Notes: generated by a model from the letters alone, not told the origin. DNA of 64,000 nucleotides from Nipponacmea schrenckii (GCA_030562195.1 JAUJPP010000003.1:16027398-16091397); one strand, 5' to 3'; shown: positions 41,801 to 54,588, counted from the first letter of the stretch. A program made the numbers and translations.

Positions 41801-44750
41801 AAAACATTACACGTATACAATTAGTTCGATATTCTGAAGATTAAATATGAAAGGGAAAATAAAATGATGATTGAAATATGGCATTGAGTGGAGGCCAGAA
41901 GCGTGATAAGTTATAATGAAGGAAACATGCCCCATGAAAAATTATAGCTCAACTGTGGCATCGAGAAATAATAAAATAAAATCAAAATATTGATTTGTGG
42001 AGAAAAATGATATTTGGAAGGAATTTACTGGCTTCAATTGACAGGTTTATTTCAATTTTGGTGTAGAAAATGTTTTTATTGTTTTTTAAATCAATATTGC
42101 TCAGAATAATTTGTGTACTCTTGTACTCGACTTTTTATGGTGTTTCTCTATGGTCAGATTAACCATAGAATTAGTCTGATTTTCAAAAGCAGTCGATAGT
42201 CCGTAACAACATCAGAAGCTCCGTCCAGTACTTTCAGTACTAAGCTAACCAATTCATTTAATAACAGTAAAGTTGATCGACTTTCTAGCTGTTAAATCAA
42301 ATGAAGTGAATAAGGCTGATGTGATGATATACAAATCATGGCAGAGACAATTGAATTATTTCAAAGTGGTCTGTAGCTGATAAATAAATCATCAATTATC
42401 TGCCCAATATAGACACATTAGAAAGATTGGTAGAGATTAAAGAGAGTTGTGTTTTTATAGAAAACCGTGGCTAACCAATAATGACAGGTATTTATTCAAC
42501 TGTCTTCAAGGCAAACCAAATACTTTATTGACCGTGGACATCGTTTCAGAGACTAAAATATCTTAAGGTTCTTTAAATATTTGCTCTACCAACTGATAGA
42601 CCTCAACTTTCCTTACAATTCTTAGAAATAGAATTCCGATGCCCAATTTACATGCCACAAAACGTAGCATAACCGGCCACTTCCATTTCCTATTTTAATT
42701 CTTGAGTATTTGTGAAACAAGAGGAACGGTGTTTGACAAATCACTCGTAAAATATTCCAATGGAATTGGAGAGTTTTTCGTAAAATCTCCAAATGGAAGT
42801 GAAGACCTCTTGTGCAATGCTATCCTTGATCTTCTAGTTTAGCCAGTTAGATGAATATTTGAAAGATAGACATCTTGGCAATTTTTAGAAGGAAATACAA
42901 TTGGGAAATGTACTTTTTCCTCCTTTTGACGTAGTATTTCTTGAGTGTAAATTGATTCATTTGCTCAATAATGTGTTCACTTACAGGATTCTTATATGTA
43001 CAACCCTTTGCTTTTCCTAACCATTTTCTTATTGAATAATCTTGTTTAAAGATGTGTTATCTTTTAAGTAATCAAAGTGTTATAAATAGTTTAATTTCAA
43101 AGTCAATTCGCTCTATCGAATTCTAGACATCATTGATTTGGCAATATATTTTTAACTGTCACAGACATTAAAGCTGACTGACATAAACTATCATAAACTG
43201 TTTCCTTTACTTGACATGATCACTTCTAGATCAAGCGATCTTCTCAATTTAAATTAAGCTTAAATAAAAGATTCTAATCTTAGATTGTGTAACGGAGCTG
43301 TTTTATTCTCTAATTTACTGTAAGACATTGATTTGTTTGTATTTGTGTATCAGTCACGACTCTTGGTGTATATTTGAATCCAACCAATGACGTTTCGCAC
43401 TCATGAAAAAAAGTTCCCAATTTACATGTAGTTTTACGCCAACGAGACGAGAAAACCTCATTACAATTTTATTGTAACTCTACGATATGACATGTAATTC
43501 CTCTTCTAGACTTGCTTCTCTTATCATCAATAACTATTTTATCAATGGAAACACATCACCCTATTTTATTGTTTCCCTTGCCTCTTTCTACCATTGGAGG
43601 ATAAACTGAAGACCGGAGATTCACTGCTGATCATTTGAAATTTGACTTTCACCCTCTCACCCAATCTATTCTATTAGCTTTCACTATTGCCTTCATTAAA
43701 ACTATTGGATTTCCTACTGATGCTATCACTTCTAAAGACAATGGTGATGTTTATTTATCTATGTATAGTGATTAGGACTGTGGAATTTGGTATAAGGAGA
43801 TCAGTTTTAAGCTGGTGGTCTAACTAACTCTATTGAATATTGTTATGTTTATAATCAGATGTTAAAGTGTTGGGGATTATTGTGATTTTCAACAGATTTA
43901 TTTACTCATTAAAATATACAAAGTATTTGATTTTCTTGTGATGAAGGGTTTTCTTTCTCCTTTATGGTTTATTATAATCAGATAGTAGTCTTATACAACA
44001 ATAAGTCGACAATTTTGTTCAAGTTGGGAATACATGTGAATAGTTAGGCACCAACTTGAAGACTGAAGGGATTAGAAAGTCATTTATTAGTCGGTTTAAG
44101 ACATGCATTTTAATATTTTACTTCTCAAATCCTTTCTTTAATCATTTTTTTATTGGAACTTAAAGCAGTGTGTCGTCAGTCGGTGGTAGACTGATCTAAT
44201 ATAGAAGCTCTCTGGTTTGGTTTCTCGACCATCATCTGGTTTTAATTGTTCTAACTATTTTGTACTAACTAACAATCGTACATAGACTACTAAATCATAT
44301 ACTTCGTGATTCAGTGTTTTTCGTTTGATTTGGATGTGTTTTCTTGTGCCATCAAATTGTGTTTATCCAAAAAAAAAATTTTTGGGGGGTAATGGAATAA
44401 ACTTAACCCTATAAAATATATTGGAAAGAGAAACTAAAGAAATTGTGGAGGACAATAAACGTTTTCGTAATATTTAATAAGTTATTATTTCAGTAGACTA
44501 AAAACACTTTTCAGCCGCGAAGACTTTCTTCAAAAACGAAGTTGTAGTCTCAGAATAACAAGTACACAATAACGTGAACAGAAAGTGACCAGTGACAAAA
44601 AAAAAACCCAAACAACATTAACTATTTTATGATATTATAAAGATAGAGATCCATTGCTATGAAAGATAATATAGAAGCTATCTCAAAGATGTCTAAAAAT
44701 ATGTTACCATCTTGTATAACTTATAATTCTCCCTATTCTTCTCCGTCTAG
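35840..44750. other. Upstream region of the TRPC gene, no further exon recognised
   Basis: A 5' UTR exon of the channel is expected somewhere upstream of the acceptor at 44750, but I could not identify it or a promoter. A 55-codon frame at about 43613-43774 is protein-like in places but has no splice support. Confidence 0.45.
42717..42813. repeat. Short element with 8-bp inverted ends and an internal 39-bp direct repeat
   Basis: ACAAGAGG at the left is matched by CCTCTTGT at the right. Inside, TCGTAAAATATTCCAATGGA and TCGTAAAATCTCCAAATGGA are direct repeats about 39 bp apart. It may be a small MITE remnant or chance. Confidence 0.3.
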
Positions 44751-44835
44751 GGGCCTGGATTATACCACCACCGACAAGAGAACAGCCACCATGCCGTCTC
44801 AGTCATCGCTTTTTACCATTTTTGAAGACGTGCAG
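44751..44835 (+). CDS. TRPC channel, first coding exon (start ATG at 44791; 44751-44790 probable 5'UTR)
   Basis: This exon carries the N-terminus of the TRPC channel whose next exon is at 56513. It is bounded by a pyrimidine-rich 3' splice site ending TCTAG at 44750 and a consensus donor CAG|GTGAGT (GT at 44836-44837). I place the start at 44791, where the ATG is preceded by GCCACC, a near-perfect Kozak context. The frame is also open upstream, with ATGs at 44659 and 44689 and an in-frame TAG at 44644, but those ATGs lie before the predicted acceptor and in poor context. From 44791 the exon encodes MPSQSSLFTIFEDVQ and ends on a codon boundary, joining directly to LTDEERVFLN. If the upstream exon were coding, GLDYTTTDKRTAT would extend the N-terminus. 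TRPC proteins typically have a short tail before the first ankyrin repeat, which fits. The boundary calls are inference from splice and Kozak consensus. Confidence 0.72.
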
Positions 44836-47603
44836 GTGAGTAATTTTGACATTTTACTTTTGAAATCTTTTTTATACCCTGTTTATGTGGTCACATCCTT
44901 TTTTCAGATCTCATACTGCAAATAATATTTTTTATTAAAGCGTTCTACTAACGATGAGCGCAACTTCAGTAAGTAATAAGGAATCTATGTTTAATATCAT
45001 AGTCTCATATTTTTTCTCTGACATGGGTATGGATCTTGGTCTAGATGGATTTCGCAGAAATCTATTTGGATGTTGCATTTCTTCAATTTTCACCAAAAAA
45101 ATCAATTTCAAATGTTCAGAATGACATTTTAGAAATTAAAGTCAGGCCTTGATAATCTGAGAATTAATCGAACTTTTGCTTGATTTCTGAACTATTTTTC
45201 TAAATTTAAGATTGAACACAATGTAGCTTATGATTAAATTTACAGATAATGTTAAAATGTTTTGTTTATCCACGAAAATCTGCTTTTAATTCTCCCTTTG
45301 ATGGAAAATCAGACGTTGCAGCACTAGCCTTATCAAGAACAGTAAATTAGAACATAAAAACTGACACTTTATTTCATAGCATTTCATTGATTTCTGATGC
45401 TTAAGTTACCTTCCGTCCTATATGTAATGTCGATTTTCAAACAGAAGCTAGATTGAACGTCCAGTGCTCGCATTATCTGTTAGTTTCTATCCATACCCTA
45501 AGTAGAACTCGGAGCTATTTGGATATCTCCCTGGCCTCCAATTACCTTGTTCTATTCAATTTGTAAATGTCTTAAAAATATATAACGTGCAATAGAATTA
45601 ATGTTAAATATTTAGACGAGACCCTAGAGATTAGTCTTCCGTTCAATTATAAAAGTCATACAGTTAAATCATCATTTGTAAATTTTAATGGCAACATAAC
45701 AGTGGACTATATAAATGCAATGAAATCTTAATATAATTGAAATATTCTTTTACCAGAACTACTAAATTTATAATATATTTTTTTGGTTAAAAAGATTCGG
45801 ATTAAATAGCCAGTAGGGACTGTCATAAGATTTTCTCTGTTATGCGTTTTGGTTTCGTTTTGTTAAAAAGATCATCACATTCTGCACTAAGAAACCTGAT
45901 TTTTCTCTGATCTCCATATCTATATTGCCTTATCACTGCAATAAACTACAGACAGAAAATGATTGTAGTTTGAATTATATTGAAGTTGAAGAACATGGTG
46001 AACGTGATACTTTAAAATGAATTTTGAAAGCAATATTTCCAGGTATAATGCCTACCATTTTCTTCTATTCAAACACTAATATGACATGTTTAAGAGCTAC
46101 AGTATTTCATTAAAAACACATTTCAGATTATTATAGCTGAAACATTAATATTCAAAACGATTAACAATAATTACATCATCTATTTCAACTTTAATGGATT
46201 GTGAATAAGGGACTGACATTAAGAACCAATTTTATACAATTCCAAAAATGTATTATTGATTTATTGATAAGATAGTAAAAAAGCAATACCGTCCAATCAC
46301 AGTTGGTTACAATACTATTGTGTAGAGCCTTACTGCTCTGGCTTACAATGTAAACTTACAATGCTTTTACACATTTTGTGGTGACCATTTCTCAAACATT
46401 AACTGAATAAAGTTGACCCGAGTGAAAATGTTAAGAATTTGAAATTATCTGAGTAAACTGACTGTCAACGAACCATTGATATAATAATGAGATTCAGAAA
46501 TCAAATATTTGCAGTGTTTGCAAGTCTATCATATCAGTTAGTGTAGTCTAATATAAGTCTAATGAAATCAACATTGCTTAATTTTCCGATGTAGTATATT
46601 TGGACAACCAAAAAATTCCATTACTGCAAATTATCACACTTTTCCATTTTACCAGATAAATAATTTACCCCTCCGAACAATCTGGCTAAGGGTCTGATTC
46701 CAGTAATGTGTCCATGAGCCTCTTACGAAAGTAACATCACACCATCCACTACGGGGGTTGACCCGAAAGTTTTAAGCCGTACTGGGATATTTCAATTGAA
46801 ATAAATGTTAGCGATCGTAACGTACAATCAATTAAAAACTCCCAGAAATAAGAAATGTAAGAATTTTTTTGTTATTCTACCCATTCAAATCAGAACAAAA
46901 CAAGATAAGCTTGTTTACCTACCTCATCAGACTTTAAGGACAGTCATCAAGTACCTGAAAAAAGTAAACAATACAGTGTGTGATGGTGATCCTTCCTTTG
47001 TGTTTTTGAATTCAAGCGTACAAAATGGCCAGCTCCTTTTTATAATACATGGTGCTTGATGATTGACGGTTGACCACATGCGTACTGTTAACATCTTTAA
47101 TGAGAGGGTTCAAATCAGCTACGGATGATAATTTAGATTGGCTGCATGTGTTTTCCTTGAAGGGGACTGTACACAGATTTAAATGAAAACATTTAGACTT
47201 TAGGTTAGTGACCGAATATTCAATTCAAATTACCTCAAATCATACCTTGTACAATTGAACAGTGAGAATTCCCGTGTTTGTAACACACTTATCTTCTTCT
47301 CCTTAAGTAGCAAACTATTTTTCCGCTTAAATAGTAATGAAAATGTTTTCGATCTCCTTCCGTGCAATAAATTTAATTCTAGTTATTATACGCAATGCTT
47401 CCAGCCAGACAGTCATTCTGGCAATTAGAGCGATTCAACTGATTGTAACAGAGGCCCATTTGATAACTGGTATCAAATTAAGACTCCTTTCACTTTAGTT
47501 TCATACCATTTACCATGGTAAAAGACTGATATCACTTTTACATTATCTTTATATAATTCATGACGGGTATAGCAAAAAACTGTTGTCTAATCCACAGGTG
47601 CGT

Positions 47604-47885
47604 GTGGACAGGATAGGCTACCGGGAAAAAATCCCCCCCCTCCCTAATTTAAAAAAAAAAAAAATTGTATCAAACTTTTGTCTTTTGAGTTGTTTCAACT
47701 TGCAAAATATGTCAAAGCTATTATCAGTCGACTTGCAAAAATCTCAAATAATGTTATTTTTCGGAAGCTTTGGCATATTTTGCGAGTTGAAACAACTCAA
47801 ACGACAAAAATGTTTGGTAAAGAAAAAAAAAATTTTAAAATAAGGAGGGGGGGGGGGGATTTTTTCCCAGTAGCCTATCCTGTCC
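47604..47885. mobile_element. Foldback (MITE-like) element, 282 bp, long inverted repeats
   Basis: The two halves are near-complementary over most of their length. The left end GGACAGGATAGGCTACCGGG, then an A run, then a C run, is mirrored on the right by a G run, a T run and CCCAGTAGCCTATCCTGTCC. Further in, TTTGAGTTGTTTCAACTTGC pairs with GCGAGTTGAAACAACTCAAA, and CAAAGC pairs with GCTTTG. The loop is about 60 bp. TGCGT flanks both sides (47599-47603 and 47886-47890), a plausible 5-bp target duplication. No transposase is encoded, so movement would depend on an autonomous partner. Two short frames across it are artefacts of the palindrome. Confidence 0.75.
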
Positions 47886-47939
47886 TGCGTATATCTTGAT
47901 ACAAATTTTTAAAATAAAGTTAAATCTATCTCTATATTA

Positions 47940-48470
47940 TCCATTAAATCAAAATTATGGTAAATTCAGTGTTTTATCTATTTCTAAATACCATTAAATC
48001 AAAAGTATGATAAAACTAGTGTCTTATCCTAATACCATTAAATCAAGGGTATAACAAAAATAGTGTCTTTTTACACTTTTTCCTCTTTTACTTGATACCA
48101 TTAAATCTAGGGTAATGTAAAGCAAGTGTTTAATCCGTACCTTGATTCCACTAAATGAAGGGTACAGTAAAATAGGTATCAAATTTACACATTTTCATCT
48201 GTTAGTTGATACCATTAAACCATAAAGTATGGTAAAACAATTGTTATATATTGATACCATTACACCAAAGTATGGTAAAACTATTGTCTAATCTATATAT
48301 TTATCCCATTACACCAAAGTATGTTAAAACCATTGTATAAGCTATATATTGATACCATTAAATATAGTAAAAATAGTATCTAATTTACACATTTTCATCT
48401 ATTTCTTGATACCATTTAATCAAGGGTATAGTAAAAATAGTGTCTAATGTACACATTTACAAAATTATCA
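47940..48470. repeat. Minisatellite, about ten units of 43-63 bp
   Basis: The recurrent core is ACCATTAAATCAAGGGTATA followed by GTAAAA(A)TAGTGTCTAAT. Longer units add a spacer TTTACACATTTTCATCTAT and end TTGAT. Units vary in length and sequence, so the array is old. It starts about 50 bp after the foldback element. Confidence 0.85.
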
Positions 48471-49309
48471 TATAAGTATAACGTACTTTATATCCATTTT
48501 AGATTCAGATTGGAATATAATTGAATTCGGTAATAAAACTTAATTTAAAGTACTTTCTAGTGATGGGATCAGAATCAACATCAATTACAATATACACGTT
48601 TACTCTTCGTCGGAGAAAAACACTTGAAATATTTAAAATTTTCCAAATATTTGAACTCTTAAAAATTTGACATAAATCTTAACATCATGATAGAAAGTAC
48701 CTTGGTGGTAAAGTGAAATATTATACAGATTAGTTTGATAATGTAGTACTCTTTACAAGTTATATTACAAGTTGCATCATGACATGATAAAGGTGAATAA
48801 AATAAATTCAGTGAAAAATTCTAAGAGATAGTAAGTTATCATCCAGTTATTGTTATGTATAATAAAGGCCATAAACGTTTTGGACCTTTATAATACATCC
48901 CACAATGGTACATAATGAATGCGATGTTTTCAGATTGTCGAGCAGATCGGACGTCTTTGGGGTGGGCCGATCAAAGAAATATTTTCTCAGGAACAATCTG
49001 GCCCAGATAGAACCGGTAAAAAAATTATGCAAAAGGTATATAGGCTAGATCCAGAGGTCTAGGCCACGGTTTAGATACTCAGTACAGGTATTTTGTACAG
49101 AATCCGATCTATGCGGTTTGATCGTCATTACTTCGTTCAGCTGTAATACATCGGTGATGTTTTTCGATAAGTAAAACCATGTTTACTGTAGGAGAACTAC
49201 AGAAATTACCACAAGTAAGTCTATTGAAAAGAACACCAACTTTAATTTATTCCCAGTGTATTAATTTAAATAATGATTAAATTGAAATAACATGAAACGG
49301 AAAATTAAA

Positions 49310-49400
49310 TGTCAAATATAGGTTTTACTGGTTCTACTTTAGTGTCATAATGAACTAGTGTTCAAAAGAAACGATACCACCAGTTTGAAACGACATAAAA
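49310..49400. repeat. Left end of the Tc1 element with flank, outer copy of a roughly 95-bp direct repeat
   Basis: TTTACTGGTTCTACTTTAGT, GTCATAATGAACTAGTGTTC and the following AAAAGAAACGATACCAC are near-identical to 49890-49987. The repeat covers about 45 bp outside the inferred transposon end as well as the terminal repeat. Confidence 0.85.
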
Positions 49401-49479
49401 GAAAAACACTACAAAAGTTTAGGAATGGTTTCACAATATATGTACAAAAATTCATTTTGATGAACATGCGGGCTATGGC

Positions 49480-49880
49480 AAAAACCTATATGTTGGAAGG
49501 GCAAGAATGTTCTGTGTCAATCATGTTGTGTGTGGCCTTCCATTATCTAATTGAATAATGAGTACACGAGGGAGTTGCACCACAACAGGCCGTAAGATGT
49601 CATCACGATAAAGCTGTGCATTCAAGTTTCCACATTATGCCACCCAAAACCATTAACCTTCCACCTCCAAACAGACGAACCTGTCGGACACGGTTAGTCG
49701 CCAAACGTTTACCAAATCTTCGGTATACAAGCTGCCGTCCGTCGTTTCCGAAGATGAGGAATCTGCTTCCACCAGAGAACTCCCCTGGCCATTACGAGTT
49801 TGAAGTTCCGGATCGAGGCGCCAGGAGCGGTCCGTAGTAGGGATGACGTGGACGGATGCCATACTACCGTGGTCTCCTGT
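49480..49880 (-). pseudogene. Tc1/mariner transposase, catalytic-domain remnant
   Basis: In the main minus-strand frame, recognisable Tc1 signatures run GIRPRHPYYGPLL, FSGGSRFLIFGNDGRQ, VYRRFGKRLATNRV, then a GGG motif and MVLGGIMW. After a frame change come YRDDILRPVVVQLP and LIIQLDNGRPHTT, then a degraded FLP.PACS. This order matches the family, whose enzyme cuts and pastes DNA through a DDE/D triad. Here the first catalytic motif (usually D-E-S-R-F) reads G-G-S-R-F, so the first Asp is lost. The second Asp (QLDN, 49545-49547) remains. The third is not recognisable. Stops and frameshifts make the gene dead. Confidence 0.88.
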
Positions 49881-49889
49881 AGATTGTTT

Positions 49890-49987
49890 GTCAAATTAAA
49901 TTTTAGGATTTACTGGTTCTACTTTAGTGTCATAATGAACTAGTGTTCAAAAGAAACGATACCACAAGTTTGCAACGACATAAAAGA
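49890..49987. repeat. Inner copy of the Tc1 left end plus flank, interrupting the transposase
   Basis: Same orientation as 49310-49400 with few differences (ACCACAAGTTTGCAACG against ACCACCAGTTTGAAACG). It sits between the STVS part and the GIRPR part of the transposase remnant. Confidence 0.85.
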
Positions 49988-50135
49988 CTAACTGTCGACT
50001 AACTGTGTCCCAGTGCTGTAGTCACCGAAGACGTCGCTGTTGCGGTGCGGTTCCTCAGGTGTCATACCCGGATGTAACGATCTTCACGGTCTTCCACTCC
50101 TGGACCTGTCTGACCTATATGAAGTAATCGGTGAT
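49988..50135 (-). pseudogene. Tc1/mariner transposase, N-terminal DNA-binding remnant
   Basis: The minus strand shows RSGRP (the linker between the two helix-turn-helix motifs) in one frame. In another frame it shows REDRYIRV, a stop, HLRNRTATATS and a broken STVS, which is the second HTH region of Tc1 transposases. It joins in order to the catalytic remnant across the 49890-49987 insert, so both parts come from one gene. Confidence 0.75.
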
Positions 50136-53100
50136 CACCCCTCTTTATACATATTTTGTGCATGTGCAGAACATGCTAGAGAGGGACATGTCACTTTGAC
50201 CTAATTTACTTTATCGAGTGTTCCAGGTATTTTAGATCGACTATGTTTTGTTTGGGATGTGCAATACGAATGGCACGTTTTCATACTAAAAACCTCACTT
50301 AGTAAAAAAAATATTTTTGAAAACTAGATGGTATCGCTTTTTTGGACACTAGTTTATGCTCTGAAATTTATGATTAACAGGGGTGCACTGAAATTCGATC
50401 TTTCTCAGAGGATATTATTATCCTTGGAAGAAATCGAATTGTAGTGTCAAATGTTGTATTCGCTTCTAACTGGATGTCCAAGAAAAGATGTAATTTATCC
50501 ATATGGAATACTTTCTATTGAAACTGAGTGGGTGGCAATAAAAGAGTTAATGACAAAACACGGTTAAATCACCCAGTTTCGCAAATAATATTAACAGTAA
50601 ATCAAGAGAAATACAGTTGTGGTGATGGATTTAATCCGATCTAATTAGTATATTAAGGCACTGAGAATGGGATGTAAATATTTGTCAATATTAGAGTTAG
50701 GCTACTGTTTTGTATTAAATGATCTGAAGGTAGCTTGGGCAAGATACTGTCTCATTTTGCCAATAAAATTATAAAAAGTGTAGGAATTAATTTTGGAATC
50801 CACTATCGTGAAAATGGCTTAAAAATGTATAAGTCGTCTAAATCATAACTACTACATCAACTTTGGTTTCTCAGAAGTAATAACCGATGACATCCTTATA
50901 TATCTAATAGTCTCTCGTTAAATATTTAACATCATGAAAGTGACGCAAGTCTTAACTTCTATAGTATAGTAGTGTTACTGTAGTAGGAATATAAGTCGGA
51001 TTTTCATTCTAAATGATATTTAAATACTGTTCCCCATAATAATTAAATATTATAAATAGATGTAATCCGTTATATCAATAGGTGCTGTTCTGCAATCATG
51101 GATCCTTTATATTACAAAAAAAACTTTGCACTAAAAATCATGAGGGTTTTTTTCTGAGCGATAAATGCATTCTGAAATGAAATAATGTTTAGAATACAGC
51201 GCAGTAGGCTTTCATATTCTCTTTCAATTGAAAAGATCTAATGAATAGGGTCTTTAAATACCAATTATTCAACTGGGATATGACATAAAACTGTAGGTTT
51301 CCAATTTCAAACAGAGGCTGAAATTAGCAGCAAATAGGTCGATATATAATTCAAATGAATTTCCTCTTAAATCCAATAACCGTGATTTGGCGTATTTTTC
51401 AGCTTAATGATACTGTCATTAAACTAACGACATTAGACCAAGCCATAACAAAATGGTAGTAGGAAATTTGTTTAGAGAAGTGTCAATGGCTCAATACAAT
51501 ATGTATAATGAAGATAGATTGTAGCTATAGTAAATAATGTGATTAATATAGAAATTGATATGAGGTTTTATCGTGAGTTAAGTCAATATTACCTTCTACA
51601 TAATAAACTTGTTATATATAATGACATCAATTACATCCTAATCAACTTATATACAGCAATATTTTAACTTGAGCTTTCCTTTTCATCTTCAGGCTAGCTT
51701 TAGATTTATACACCACAGGTTTCAAACTACCGGTTTGCTAGCAGAATCAAAGGTTTCTTTGTGCATTGGAAAACGACTAAATTATAAGTTTAAGTCGGAG
51801 ACATCACGGCCAGTACCTAAAAATGCAAAATAAAACTTTCGATACTTAATAAAAAGAGAAGCATCCGTTTTACCGAAATGTCGATTTCTTCTTCATTTAG
51901 TTCAATACATCTTATGTCCAAAAAATGCGAATGTATCTTTTAAAAAACTGTTTCAATTTGTCAAAGTAGACAATGTATTCCCCAGTAGAGTTCTAAATAA
52001 GATTTTTATCAGCTTTTTAAAGAACAGATAAGTCAATCCATAAGTTGCAACGAATTTTAGAAAGTCAATATTCATCAAAGACTTTTAAATATACAACAAT
52101 CTTCTCTCTTTCCTGAAACTAAAATCTTCAGTTTGGAGAAGAACTTTATTTCTGCTGTAAGTAATGAATTGGACAAAAAATTAATAAATGAGTTTAAAAC
52201 TCAAGCGATACACAGCCTTAACATGATTCAAGTCTAAAGTACCGTACTGAACATTTGCAAAAAAGAAAAAATAAATTTAAATTAGATTTGGTCAAAATGT
52301 ACTGCTGGTATATATATTGAAAAAAATTGCTTCTTTAAATCAACCGACATTACAAAGAAAATCAATCAAATGTTCAAGTTAACAAATCTAATAAAATGTA
52401 AAGTTAAATGTTTCTGTTATAAATCTAGTAAAAGAAATGATGTTTAAAAAGTACAATCTAATTTACTGAACATGAAGAGTCCAGAAAAGTTGTTGAAACG
52501 ACACGCGATGTTCAACTGGTTGATTTCAAACGACGGAAATTACCATCAAATTACATCCTATATAATGATTTGATGCTTTTTCTCCTAAATTGATTTCATT
52601 TGAGAAAATACTTCCGTCGGTATCTTGAGATGTTCAGATACGTGTGGTTTATTGAGCCTTGTTACAACTATTCAATGATAAATCAACTTAGTTGGCAAAT
52701 TAAAAAGCGTGTCTCAAACTTGAAAAAGAAGGTATCAAGTGGACCTCCCAATCATATTGATATTTGAATTTGATTAAAGTGCACAAACTATTTAGATTCT
52801 GAATATGAACATTGAACAAGAGACGAGCTTCTTTAATCTATCCTCTTTTTTTCTGAAGAAGACCAATATATCAAGTGGATTGTGACATGTGACAGCCATA
52901 TTTGAATAAAAAAGTGTGATAAATGAAACTACAATTTCAATAATAGTTCAATGTTTGGAAATTTTATTTATGTTTCATAGCTGTCGTCAGGTCTGAGAAA
53001 AGACACGTACTCAAGATATTAAAAAATCATACAAGTACCTAATATGATTGTTTGATAAAACAGTTTTACCCTTTCTGTATCCAATTTCGATAGGAAGGAA

Positions 53101-54305
53101 TTATTAAAAATTTGGATAGCAATAAATAGTTTATTATTTAAATTAAGCTGTTGTTTGTGAAGTCTTGAAGTCTGTTTCTAATCAATGAAGTTTAGTTTCC
53201 AATGACGCGTTGTTATATAAGGCTGGTGAGAGCTGATTGATAAATCTTATGATTTAACATTATAATTAACATATATTAATTCAGTTCAATAATGTTCCCT
53301 GGTTTCCGTGGGTTAAACTTCTTGTTTGTGTAGATATGGCCGCCATAGGGTTGTATGTTTTTTTCGTTCAAAGCTTTAGGTGGGTCTTTTTGCAACGATA
53401 GTTCTATCAAAGTTTACCAAAACTTGTAAAGGAGCGTTCTCTTTTATCTATTGTATGTAGAAAGTACCTTTCGACCTCGTGTTTTTACTCCGTTTTTTAT
53501 CATATCTTATATACTATTAAATTTTTAACAACTTGTTTTTCATTTTTATTAATTCCTTCATGCACTCAATTACATGATAAGAGGATGTCGAAATTTAACT
53601 TTAGTAATTTATTGATAATGCTTCCCAGGCAATCACTCTTTGACAGCAGAAGGGTTCGTTTGTTAACTAATATTCTTCATAAAACCTATAATATAAAAAC
53701 GAACTAGTTATACGTGAAAATACTGTTTCGATTTGATTTCTGTGGATACAGGATATAACTAAGATTGCCCTTTACTGGGTATCCTTTACTGGGAAAGAGC
53801 AGTTCAGAAGGTCAATTCAGAACAGAGAGAACATCCATCAATTATTACCTAATTTAATATTTTTTTAATTCGTGGTAAATATTGAAAAGATTGCATCAGA
53901 TATGAATATTTTTAAATCTCTCAGGGAATTATGAAAGTGTTTATTGTTAAAAAGCTATCTTTATTTTAAAACACATATTCAATAAAGATAAATTCATGCC
54001 AATTAGCCAACGCGTAACCTATTAAGAAGCAGTGAAAATCCTGTTCTAATAAATTCATCTGATACAAAACTTCCTACCTTTCATGTTAATCATGTTTAAA
54101 GGGGTTATAAAATATCCAACATTTTAGCTGACAGGGGATCTCATATTGGTCTTCTTGATATAAACATTGACCCAACTGTAAATGGTTACGGATAATTAAA
54201 TCAATACCAAGGTGTTTTGTCCTGAACCATCTGTAGACAGAATTCTAGTAAACTTAAGCTGTAATCCTTGTAAGAAAAGGGTTCTTCAATGTAAGACTGA
54301 ATAAG

Positions 54306-54588
54306 TCAAAATTTCTTACTAAGCTTGGACTCAATTTCAAAGCTATCACAGGTGCCTAAATCCGTTATCGTCTTCAATTTTACCTTTTTATCCAATGGGC
54401 ATGATAAGAAATGGAACAAAACTAAGCTTAGCATGAGAAAATCTTTGTGGCCCCGGTCCCTTTGCTTTTTAAGGGTCATTTCAATTTCTCTTCCAAATAT
54501 TCCATCAAATAAGGTTTTTAGGACCCCCACCATGCTAACCTCTACCAAAATATGTATACAGTTCCAGGTCTCGACAACATGTCGCTAA
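54306..54588. other. Stretch open on both strands, coding status unclear
   Basis: Both strands are open for about 80-87 codons. The minus frame contains LFDGIFGREIEMTLKKQRD and RGHKDFLMLSLVLFHF; the plus frame contains SLWPRSLCFLRVISISLP. The stretch is less AT-biased than its surroundings, which can open both strands. It lies inside the TRPC intron and could be a transposon relic. I recognise neither product. Confidence 0.15.

Larger units (their letters stand above)
49358..50349 (-). mobile_element. Defective Tc1/mariner element, about 1 kb, TA-flanked
   Basis: Terminal inverted repeats pair GTGTTCAAAAGAAACGATAC (49358 onward) with the reverse complement of 50317-50349 (GTGTCCAAAAAAGCGATACC). 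TA dinucleotides sit outside both ends (49356-49357, 50350-50351), as Tc1/mariner elements duplicate TA. Transposase remains lie on the minus strand between the repeats, listed separately. About 95 bp of the left end and its flank is repeated inside the element (49890-49987), splitting the transposase. Confidence 0.85.

Noticed and set aside
47583..47899. Two overlapping frames of 73-86 codons
   Set aside because: They lie across the foldback element, and their sequence simply reads the inverted arms and homopolymers.
49616..49837. Plus-strand frame opposite the transposase
   Set aside because: It is a shadow of the minus-strand Tc1 transposase remnant.
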